Shown: positions 57,950-64,000 of the stretch, one piece after another | How the letters are laid out: each line of letters opens with the position of its first letter | Position numbering within the stretch: the first letter of the stretch is position 1 | Assembly: GCF_022952855.1 (NCBI RefSeq) | Contig: NZ_JALJDX010000222.1 | Coordinates: 248,001-312,000 of the forward strand | Direction: 5' to 3' | Source of the DNA: Pseudomonas sp. RGM2987 | GTDB lineage: Bacteria > Pseudomonadota > Gammaproteobacteria > Pseudomonadales > Pseudomonadaceae | DNA length: 64,000 bases | Program-made: the position numbers and the translations under genes | The notes under the pieces: model-generated | Told to the model about the DNA's origin: nothing | Database searches by the model: none | What the model saw: only the letters and a program-made list of their open reading frames with translations

Positions 57950-58336
57950 TCAGGACTCGATAGCCGCCCCACACTTGCCCTCGCCACACTTGCCTTCAGC
58001 GGATTTCGCCTGAGCGGTCAGGTATTGCTTGGCTTCCGGCAGCGAGATCCCGCCGTCGTGGTTGGCGTCGATCTTGTCGAATTCCGCCGCACGCTCCGGT
58101 GCGGCAGCGATGAACTCGTCGCGCGACACCTTGCCGTCGTGGTTGGTATCGGTCTTGGCGAACTTGTCCTCGCCGCATTTGCCTTCAGCGGGCTTCTTCA
58201 CGGTGTCCGCCGCAGCCAGGGTGTAGCCCTGGGCCAGGTCGTTCATGGTCAGGGCCGAAGCGCCGGCGGACAGACCGAGGCCACCGACCATAGCCAGGCC
58301 AAGTGCAAGAGAAGAGGTGCGAGTGAAGTTGAGCAT
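57950..58336 (-). CDS. EGKCG-motif RiPP precursor with two EF hands (bufferin/HvfA-like)
   Basis: A 128-residue secreted protein. Signal peptide residues 1-28 (hydrophobic LALGLAMVGGLGL, cleavage near GASA). EGKCG occurs three times: 51-55, 114-118 and 119-123, giving three cysteines in total (54, 117, 122). Between them are two EF-hand loops, DTNHDGKVSRDE (63-74) and DANHDGGISLPE (90-101). In MNIO systems the EGKCG cysteines are the modification sites and the product binds copper. GAGGA precedes ATG 58336. It heads the operon with DUF692 and DUF2063 genes. The EF hands suggest calcium or another metal also binds; that combination is unusual for short bufferin/HvfA-type precursors I know. Precursor role is inferred from motif and context. 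Confidence 0.82.
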   Translation of the reverse strand: MLNFTRTSSLALGLAMVGGLGLSAGASALTMNDLAQGYTLAAADTVKKPAEGKCGEDKFAKTDTNHDGKVSRDEFIAAAPERAAEFDKIDANHDGGISLPEAKQYLTAQAKSAEGKCGEGKCGAAIES

Positions 58337-58611
58337 GGGGTATTCCTCGATTGATCAATTGCGCCAGTCACCCACACCGGGGGTCGATGTCGGCTGGCTG
58401 GCGTAGTTAATCGCCGCTGTGTATCCGCGCTGTGTCGCAGGCAGCGGCCTTCGTCAAGCAGGTGTATCCGCGGCGGCCCGGTACACACTGCGATACAAGC
58501 CCGGTACCGCCAGGTGAAAAAATCGAAACCTTGGGCGGCATGCGTCGGTCAAGTCCTTAACAACGTCAACCGCGCCCGCCGCTCGGCGGCGCCGTCAAAC
58601 GAGGGACAGAC

Positions 58612-60411
58612 ATGAGCATGACCGTCGGTGATTTTCTGGTGGAACGCCTTTATGAATGGGGGGTGCGCCGTATCTATGGCTATCCGGGCGATGGCATCAA
58701 CGGCGTGTTCGGCGCCTTGAACCGGGCCAACGGCAAGATCCGCTTCATTCAGGCCCGACACGAAGAAATGGCCGCCTTCATGGCCTGCGCCCACGCCAAG
58801 TTCACTGGCGAACTGGGGGTGTGCATCGCCACCTCGGGGCCCGGCGCGTCTCACCTGGTGACCGGGCTCTACGATGCGCGGATGGACCACATGCCGGTAC
58901 TTGCCATTTGTGGCCAGCAGGCCCGCACGGCCCTGGGCGGCCATTACCAGCAGGAGCTGGATCTGGTCAGCCTGTTCAAGGACGTGGCCGGGGCGTTTGT
59001 GCAGCAGGCGAGCGCGCCGTCCCAGGTGCGTCATCTGCTGGACCGAGCGGTGCGCACGGCGGTGGGCGAGCGCCGGGTCACGGCGTTGATCCTGCCCAAC
59101 GACCTCCAAGAGCTGGCCTACACCGAGCCACCGCGCCAGCACGGTACGGTGCATTCCGGCGTCGGCTATCGCAAACCCCAGGTGGTGCCCTACGAAGAAG
59201 ACTTGCGCAAGGCCGCCGAGGTGTTGAACGCCGGCAAGAAGGTCGCGATCCTGGTCGGCGCCGGTGCGCTGCACGCCACCGACGAAGTGATCGCCATCGC
59301 CGACAAACTCGGCGCCGGCGTGGCCAAGGCTCTGCTCGGCAAGGCCGCCGTGCCGGACGACCTGCCATGGGTCACCGGCTCCATCGGCCTGCTGGGCACC
59401 GAACCCAGCGACAAGCTGATGGCCGGCTGCGACACGCTGCTGATGATCGGTTCCGGTTTCCCCTACGCCGAATTCCTGCCCCCCGAAGGCCAGGCCCGTG
59501 GCGTGCAGATCGATATCCAGCCGGACATGCTCAGCCTGCGCTATCCCATGGAAGTCAGCCTGCATGGCGACAGCGTCGACACCCTGCGCGCCCTGTTGCC
59601 GCTGATCGAAGAAAAGACCGACCGTGCCTGGCGCAAGAAAATCGAGCAGTGGCGCGAGCGCTGGGACAAGACCCTGGAAAAACGCGCCCTGGTGTCGGCC
59701 AAGCCGATCAATCCGCAGCGGGTCACGTTCGAACTGTCGCCCCGCCTGCCCGATCGCGCCATCATCACCTGCGACTCCGGCTCCTGCGCCAACTGGTACG
59801 CCCGGGATATCCGGATCCGTCGCGGCATGATGTGCTCGCTGTCCGGTGGCCTGGCGTCCATGGGCGCCGCGGTACCCTATGCCATCGCTGCCAAATTCTG
59901 CCATCCGGACCGCCCGGTGGTCGCCCTGGTAGGCGATGGCGCCATGCAGATGAACAACATGGCCGAACTGATCACCGTCGCCAAGTACTGGCGCACCTGG
60001 GCCAACGGCACCTGGGTCTGCGCAGTGTTCAACAACCGCGACCTGAATCAGGTGACTTGGGAACAACGGGTCATGGAAGGTGACCCGAAATTTTCCGCCT
60101 CCCAGGACATTCCCGACGTGCCTTACCACCTGTTCGCCGAATCCATCGGCCTGAAGGGCATCCTGGTGTTGCATGAGGACGACGTTGCCGCCGCCTGGGA
60201 ACAAGCGTTGGCGGCAGATCGCCCGGTGCTGATCGAATTTCGCACCGACCCCGACGTACCGCCCCTGCCACCGCACATCAAGCTGGAACAGGCGAAAAAG
60301 TTCGCCTCCACCCTGCTCCAGGGTGACCCGAACGAGCGCGGCATTGTGGTGGAAACCGCCAAGCAGGTACTCAGCAGCCTCCTGCCGGGCCAGCGCAAAG
60401 ACAAGGACTGA
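58612..60411 (+). CDS. Thiamine-pyrophosphate-dependent enzyme, pyruvate oxidase/acetolactate synthase-like
   Basis: A 599-residue three-domain TPP enzyme. The pyrimidine domain has YGYPGDGINGVFGALNR and the catalytic glutamate in RHEEMAAF, followed by SGPGASHLVTGLYDARMDHMPVLAICGQ. The central domain spans about 190-330. The PP domain has VGDGAMQMN and, after the spacer, NNRDLNQVTWEQR, the GDG-NN metal/TPP motif. Length and the HEEMAAFMACAHAKFTG block fit PoxB-like pyruvate oxidases rather than biosynthetic acetolactate synthase, and there is no small regulatory subunit gene. GAGGGACAG lies just before ATG 58612. Stand-alone gene, flanked by the MNIO operon promoter region and a REP. Reaction (pyruvate to acetate, or a related 2-oxoacid) is family inference. 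Confidence 0.82.
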   Translation: MSMTVGDFLVERLYEWGVRRIYGYPGDGINGVFGALNRANGKIRFIQARHEEMAAFMACAHAKFTGELGVCIATSGPGASHLVTGLYDARMDHMPVLAICGQQARTALGGHYQQELDLVSLFKDVAGAFVQQASAPSQVRHLLDRAVRTAVGERRVTALILPNDLQELAYTEPPRQHGTVHSGVGYRKPQVVPYEEDLRKAAEVLNAGKKVAILVGAGALHATDEVIAIADKLGAGVAKALLGKAAVPDDLPWVTGSIGLLGTEPSDKLMAGCDTLLMIGSGFPYAEFLPPEGQARGVQIDIQPDMLSLRYPMEVSLHGDSVDTLRALLPLIEEKTDRAWRKKIEQWRERWDKTLEKRALVSAKPINPQRVTFELSPRLPDRAIITCDSGSCANWYARDIRIRRGMMCSLSGGLASMGAAVPYAIAAKFCHPDRPVVALVGDGAMQMNNMAELITVAKYWRTWANGTWVCAVFNNRDLNQVTWEQRVMEGDPKFSASQDIPDVPYHLFAESIGLKGILVLHEDDVAAAWEQALAADRPVLIEFRTDPDVPPLPPHIKLEQAKKFASTLLQGDPNERGIVVETAKQVLSSLLPGQRKDKD

Positions 60412-60428
60412 AGCTGCAAACCCACCCC

Positions 60429-60452
60429 GTGGCGAGGGAGCTCGCTCCCGCT
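60429..60452. repeat. REP palindrome after the TPP-enzyme gene
   Basis: One copy of the GTGGCGAGGGAGCTCGCTCC type, followed at 60453-60469 by a perfect GGCCTGCG-A-CGCAGGCC hairpin and, near 60498-60515, what looks like a decayed inverted copy. Probably an eroded REPIN that may also act as terminator. Confidence 0.8.
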
Positions 60453-60609
60453 GGCCTGCGACGCAGGCCCTTCTTGAGAACACGTCGCACTCAAGCAAGA
60501 ACAAGCCCCTTGCCACAGAATGATTTCGCCATCATGACTAAGTTAATCACCCCACCCGCCGATACAGGACATGTGCGGGTGAAATCGCTTTTTGCTGACG
60601 ACTTATTTT

Positions 60610-63183
60610 ATGACTGACGATGCGGGCAACGACCCAACCGACCTTCCTCCGGGCTCGCCAAGCCGAAACTTCACCCGCCGGACCTTCCCGGCGATCATGT
60701 TGCTGCTGTTCGTCATGTCCGCGCTGGCGATTGCAGTGCTGCTCAACATTACTGAAGTCCAGGACCGCCGCGCCCGCGAGCAGAGCCTGTTTTTTGCCCA
60801 ACGGGCCATAGACGGCATCCGTACCGGTATCGGCCGGGACCTGAGCGACTACTCCAAGTGGAGCGACGCCTACCGGCACCTGCATATCAAGTTGGACAAA
60901 GACTGGGCCTATGATCAGGAAAACGTCGGCAGCAGCGTGTTCTCGCTCTATGGCTACCAGGCGGTGTTTGTCATTTCCCCTGCCGGCAAAACGGTCTATT
61001 CGGTTATCGACGGCGAGATGAGCGATGTCACTGCCGACACCTGGCTGGCGGGCGATCTGCGGGCCCTGATGAAGAAAGCCCGCGCCTCGGAAAACCGCGA
61101 CGAAGTGATTGTCGAGATGGCTCACCACGAGGGTGCGCCGGCATTTGTCGCCACGTCCGCTATCACCACCGGCACAGACCACAGCGTGCGCGAGATTCCC
61201 GGCCCGCCGAGCCTGTTGCTGTTCGTGAAAGTACTCGACACCCCATCGCTGCAAAACCTGGCCCGCGACTTCGCCCTGCCCGATGCCCATATTGCCTGGT
61301 CACCGGGCCCGCCCGATACCGCCCAGGTGCTGCTGGACAACCTGACCCGAGAGGCCCTGACCTGGCGACCCGCGACACCCGGCAATGACCTGCGCAAGGC
61401 CCTGCTGCCCTTGCTCGCCGTCGCCTTGCTGGTATTGGCATTCCTGGCCCTGGCCGTGTTGCGCCATGCCCTGGTCATGCTTCGCGCCCAGGAGCGCCAG
61501 TACGCCAGCCTGCTGACGCACCGCAAGGCGTTGGAGCGCAGCGAAGAACGTTTCCGGGACATCGCCGAAGTGTCATCGGACTGGTTGTGGGAAGTCGATT
61601 CGAGCGGGACGCTGACCTATCTGTCGGAACGTTTTGAACAAGTGACCGGCTTCAACCCCGCCGATTGGCTGGGCAAGCCGCTGCACCGGTTGCTGCATCC
61701 TCACGGCGGCTCGATTTCGATAGCCCAGTGGCTGCTTGGCGGCGCCAACAGTGCGTCCTCGACCCCGCTGCTCTGCGAGTACACCGCGCGCAACCAGCGC
61801 ATCCGTACCTGCAAACTTTCGGTACGGGCCATCGAATCCGGAACCCTCGGCTTTCGTGGCACCGCCACCGATGTCACCGAAGAACTGCGAGCGCTGGCCC
61901 AGATCAAGCATCTCTCCCTGCACGACCCGTTGACAGGACTGGCGAACCGCAACCGCTTGTTCGATTGCCTGAGCGAACACCTGGATCCGGCCGATGGCGT
62001 GCCGTTGGCCGTGCTGAACCTGGACATGGACCGCTTCAAGCCGGTCAATGACTCCCTTGGGCATGCCGTGGGGGACAAGGTGCTCAAGGAAGTGGCACAT
62101 ATCCTCCAGCAGAATGTACGCGGCACCGACCTGGTGGCGCGTCTGGGCGGTGATGAATTCGTCATCGTCATGCCCAACCCTGGCAGCGCACAGGATCTCG
62201 ACCAGCTCTGCGAGCGCCTGATCGATTGCATGCAACGCCCCATGCACCTGGACGGCAACACCTTGTACCTGGGCGTGAGCATCGGGGTGGCCTGGGCACA
62301 GCCCGGTGGTGAGCGCGCCGACGAGCTGTTGCGCCACGCCGACATCGCCTTGTATGCGGCCAAAGCCGCCGGGCGCAATACCTGGCGGGTGTACGTGGAA
62401 GCCATGGGCAACGTCGCCCGCGACCGTCGGCGCTACGAACAGCAACTGCGCGATGCGATGCACCGGGACCAACTGGAACTGCGTTATCTGCCTCGTTTCG
62501 ACATGAACGCCGAACAATTGCACGGTTTTGAAGCGCAGATGTTCTGGCACCACCCGGAAAAAGGTGAGCTGGGCGGGGCGGACTTCATTCCGATTGCCGA
62601 GGCGTCCGGACAGTTGCAGGACCTGGGCACCTGGATGCTGATCAACATCTGCGAAGAGGCGGCCACCTGGCCGAACGCCGTCAGCGTCTCGCTGGCAGTT
62701 TCGCCGAAGTGGTTCAGCAGCAGCTTTTTACTCGAGCAAGTGCAAACGGCCCTGGATGCGAGCAGCCTGGATCCGCATCGCCTGACGCTGGAAGTGGCCG
62801 AGGGGATCCTGCTGAGCGATCACAAGACCGTCGCCGAAACCTTGCACGCCCTCAAGCGATTGGGCGTGCGGATCAACATCGACAAGTTCGGCACCAACAT
62901 CGCCTCCCTGCGCGAAGTCTTGAACCAACCGTTCGACGGGATCCGCTTCGATCGCAATATCCTCTCGCAACTGGGCCTGGAACATGACCAGGAAGGTGTG
63001 CTGGCAATGATCCGGCTGAGCCGCAGCGTCGGGCTGACCGTCACCGCCGAAGGCATCGAGAACGCCCGGCAATACGGCCAACTGCGCAGCGTCGCCTGCG
63101 ACCACGTACAAGGCCCGTACTTCGGCTCGGCCCTGGCCCGCTCGGAAATGGCCTCGTTCTTTACCACGCCGCGGTGGTTGTAA
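60610..63183 (+). CDS. Membrane sensor with CHASE4-like, PAS, GGDEF and degenerate EAL domains
   Basis: An 857-residue signalling protein. A membrane helix near residues 25-45 (FPAIMLLLFVMSALAIAVLLN) and a second at about 260-285 enclose a periplasmic domain with DLSDYSKWSDAYRH, as in CHASE4. A PAS domain follows (FRDIAEVSSDWLWEVDSSGTLTYLSERFEQVTGF). The GGDEF domain is intact (RLGGDEFVIV, DPLTGLANRN). The EAL domain is altered at catalytic sites: FEAQMFW for EALxRW, LAVSPKW where the metal-binding Asn of VNVS should be, and IDKFGTN for DDFGTG. It therefore should make cyclic di-GMP but probably cannot degrade it. ATG 60610 is preferred to a TTG at 60592. The signal sensed is unknown. Confidence 0.9.
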   Translation: MTDDAGNDPTDLPPGSPSRNFTRRTFPAIMLLLFVMSALAIAVLLNITEVQDRRAREQSLFFAQRAIDGIRTGIGRDLSDYSKWSDAYRHLHIKLDKDWAYDQENVGSSVFSLYGYQAVFVISPAGKTVYSVIDGEMSDVTADTWLAGDLRALMKKARASENRDEVIVEMAHHEGAPAFVATSAITTGTDHSVREIPGPPSLLLFVKVLDTPSLQNLARDFALPDAHIAWSPGPPDTAQVLLDNLTREALTWRPATPGNDLRKALLPLLAVALLVLAFLALAVLRHALVMLRAQERQYASLLTHRKALERSEERFRDIAEVSSDWLWEVDSSGTLTYLSERFEQVTGFNPADWLGKPLHRLLHPHGGSISIAQWLLGGANSASSTPLLCEYTARNQRIRTCKLSVRAIESGTLGFRGTATDVTEELRALAQIKHLSLHDPLTGLANRNRLFDCLSEHLDPADGVPLAVLNLDMDRFKPVNDSLGHAVGDKVLKEVAHILQQNVRGTDLVARLGGDEFVIVMPNPGSAQDLDQLCERLIDCMQRPMHLDGNTLYLGVSIGVAWAQPGGERADELLRHADIALYAAKAAGRNTWRVYVEAMGNVARDRRRYEQQLRDAMHRDQLELRYLPRFDMNAEQLHGFEAQMFWHHPEKGELGGADFIPIAEASGQLQDLGTWMLINICEEAATWPNAVSVSLAVSPKWFSSSFLLEQVQTALDASSLDPHRLTLEVAEGILLSDHKTVAETLHALKRLGVRINIDKFGTNIASLREVLNQPFDGIRFDRNILSQLGLEHDQEGVLAMIRLSRSVGLTVTAEGIENARQYGQLRSVACDHVQGPYFGSALARSEMASFFTTPRWL

Positions 63184-63281
63184 CAGCGGCACCGGCAACG
63201 CTTCACAAGCTGATAGACCGCCATCGCGAGCCACAGGGAATTGGGGTTGAATTCGAGTTCCGCGACCGCCGCAAAATCCCA

Positions 63282-63371
63282 TGTGGGAGCGGGCTTGCTC
63301 GCGAAAGCGGTCCGGCAGCCGACATCTTCGGTGGCTGAACCATCGCCTTCGCGAGCAAGCCCGCTCCCACA
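63282..63371. repeat. REPIN (inverted pair of REP palindromes)
   Basis: Copies of the TGTGGGAGCGGGCTTGCTCG type at 63282-63305 and, inverted, 63348-63371, between the convergent GGDEF/EAL gene and the adhesin gene. Same element and the same 90-base overall size as at 56031-56120. Confidence 0.9.
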
Positions 63372-63416
63372 GAGTCTGCGGCGTGCCTGCAAATCCTGAG
63401 TACCCCACAGATCCAC

Positions 63417-63439
63417 TGTGGGAGCGAGCCTGCTCGCGA
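63417..63439. repeat. Single REP palindrome
   Basis: TGTGGGAGCGAGCCTGCTCG-type element 45 bases beyond the REPIN and 38 bases from the adhesin stop; may serve as its terminator (minus-strand transcription runs into it). Confidence 0.8.
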
Positions 63440-63477
63440 TGGCGCCGGCACAGTCACCACCGCGCGCATCCCCTGCC

Positions 63478-64000
63478 TCACAAACTCAACCGCCCCCGCT
63501 CCTCCTCGGTCAACCGCTGCCGGGTCTGCTCATCCAAGGGCCCGGCGCCGAGCACCTGCACTGGGCTGGCAGGGTCATAGGACCTCGGCGCTTCGCGGCT
63601 GCCGCCATCTCGGGACGGCGCCAGTTGTTCAGTACCGAAGCTCACCACTTGCACGGTGAACACCGACGCCTGGTTCTGCCGCGCGGCGTTCTGCTGCTGG
63701 CGGGCCACGTCTTCCGCCGCTTGGGTGGCCGAGGTCGCCGCCGAGCTGGCGGAGGTGATGGCCCCGGTGTTGACCGAGGCCGCCAGCGGCACGCCGGTGG
63801 ATTTGCCCTGGGTCTGGATGTTGGCGGCATTCACCACGGTCAGCGCCGCAATGTTCACGTTACCCGAGACCCGGATCCCCGCCTCGCCCGCATCGATGGT
63901 GCCCAACGGCGCGATCAGGTCGATGTCGCCGGGCGCCACCTCGGCAATCGGATTGAGGGTCGCGATACCGGCACCGGTGCTCGGCACCGAGGGCGACAGG
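63478..64000 (-). CDS. Filamentous-haemagglutinin-like adhesin, C-terminal part (cut by window edge)
   Basis: The last 173 or so residues of a longer protein; the frame stays open to the right edge of the window. GDIDLIAPLGTIDAGEAGIRVSGNVNIAALTVVNAANIQTQGKS is the end of a repetitive beta-helix region, followed by an Ala/Gln/Ser-rich low-complexity segment (SAATSATQAAEDVARQQQNAARQ) and a tail with PRSYDPASPVQVLGAG. This matches the C-terminal end of large two-partner-secretion filamentous haemagglutinin proteins with a DUF3739-type end. It would be exported across the outer membrane by a TpsB protein; neither that gene nor the N-terminal secretion domain is in view. Confidence 0.75.
   Translation of the reverse strand, partial: LSPSVPSTGAGIATLNPIAEVAPGDIDLIAPLGTIDAGEAGIRVSGNVNIAALTVVNAANIQTQGKSTGVPLAASVNTGAITSASSAATSATQAAEDVARQQQNAARQNQASVFTVQVVSFGTEQLAPSRDGGSREAPRSYDPASPVQVLGAGPLDEQTRQRLTEEERGRLSL

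Noticed and set aside
57736..57987. N-terminal extension of the DUF692 protein through the REPIN
   Set aside because: Translation of the REPIN gives non-conserved sequence; the ATG at 57735 has a strong ribosome-binding site and the family N terminus.
58549..60516. Minus-strand open frame of 655 codons opposite the TPP enzyme gene
   Set aside because: The plus-strand protein has complete TPP motifs and a good ribosome-binding site; the antisense translation is Gly/His/Gln-rich with no domain.
61573..62553. Minus-strand open frame of 326 codons inside the GGDEF/EAL gene
   Set aside because: Antisense shadow of a well-supported multidomain protein.

Overview
The window is GC-rich chromosomal DNA that reads as a Pseudomonas of the fluorescens/corrugata type. 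The reasons are a PvdE/SyrD-type exporter, a PvdH-type diaminobutyrate aminotransferase, MbtH, a FhuF-type reductase, and several REP/REPIN palindromes of the two kinds common in that group. I see no rRNA, tRNA, IS, prophage or CRISPR. The species call is inference.

The centre (about 6.2-45.2 kb) is one iron-acquisition island. Four NRPS genes (37688 down to 10498, minus strand) are preceded by a stand-alone TauD/SyrP-like hydroxylase and followed by a cyclic-peptide-type ABC exporter. Beside them are dat-like and mbtH genes that supply diaminobutyrate and adenylation help, a fhuF-like reductase, a four-gene FecBCDE-like importer and a TonB-dependent receptor. AATACTAATG-containing Fur-box-like sequences lie in the three control regions. 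I count seven adenylation domains. Hand-read codes suggest Asp - Dab - ? - ? - Asp - Gly-like - Asp. The first residue is epimerised, and the three Asp-type residues probably become beta-hydroxylated, making a hexadentate hydroxy-carboxylate siderophore. It is comparable to, but not demonstrably identical with, the corrugatin/ornicorrugatin/histicorrugatin group. Two Asp modules carry tandem GGDSI thiolation domains. The last NRPS begins with a C-like domain that has lost its catalytic histidines, directly after an NRPS ending in a fused hydroxylase. This is the layout expected of an interface domain.

Left flank (0-5.8 kb): a probable single minus-strand operon of a membrane desaturase, an OpuB/YehZ-type ABC importer and an LLM flavin monooxygenase, with unknown substrate.

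Right flank: a quinone oxidoreductase, then a GST divergent from a TetR regulator with palindromic operators (45.3-47.9 kb). Next come a SnoaL-like gene and a MarR regulator that share a TGTG-N6-CACA operator (48.0-49.1 kb). A taurine/sulfonate-type ABC importer with a PHP/DUF3604 protein and a divergent GntR regulator follows (49.2-55.1 kb). Then comes a DUF692/MNIO RiPP operon (bufferin/HvfA-like) whose precursor carries both EF hands and EGKCG motifs, with a convergent DoxX gene (55.5-58.3 kb). The window closes with a pyruvate-oxidase-like TPP enzyme, a CHASE4-like/GGDEF/degenerate-EAL protein and the 3' end of a filamentous-haemagglutinin-like adhesin gene.

All domain, code and motif calls were made by eye; no database search was run.
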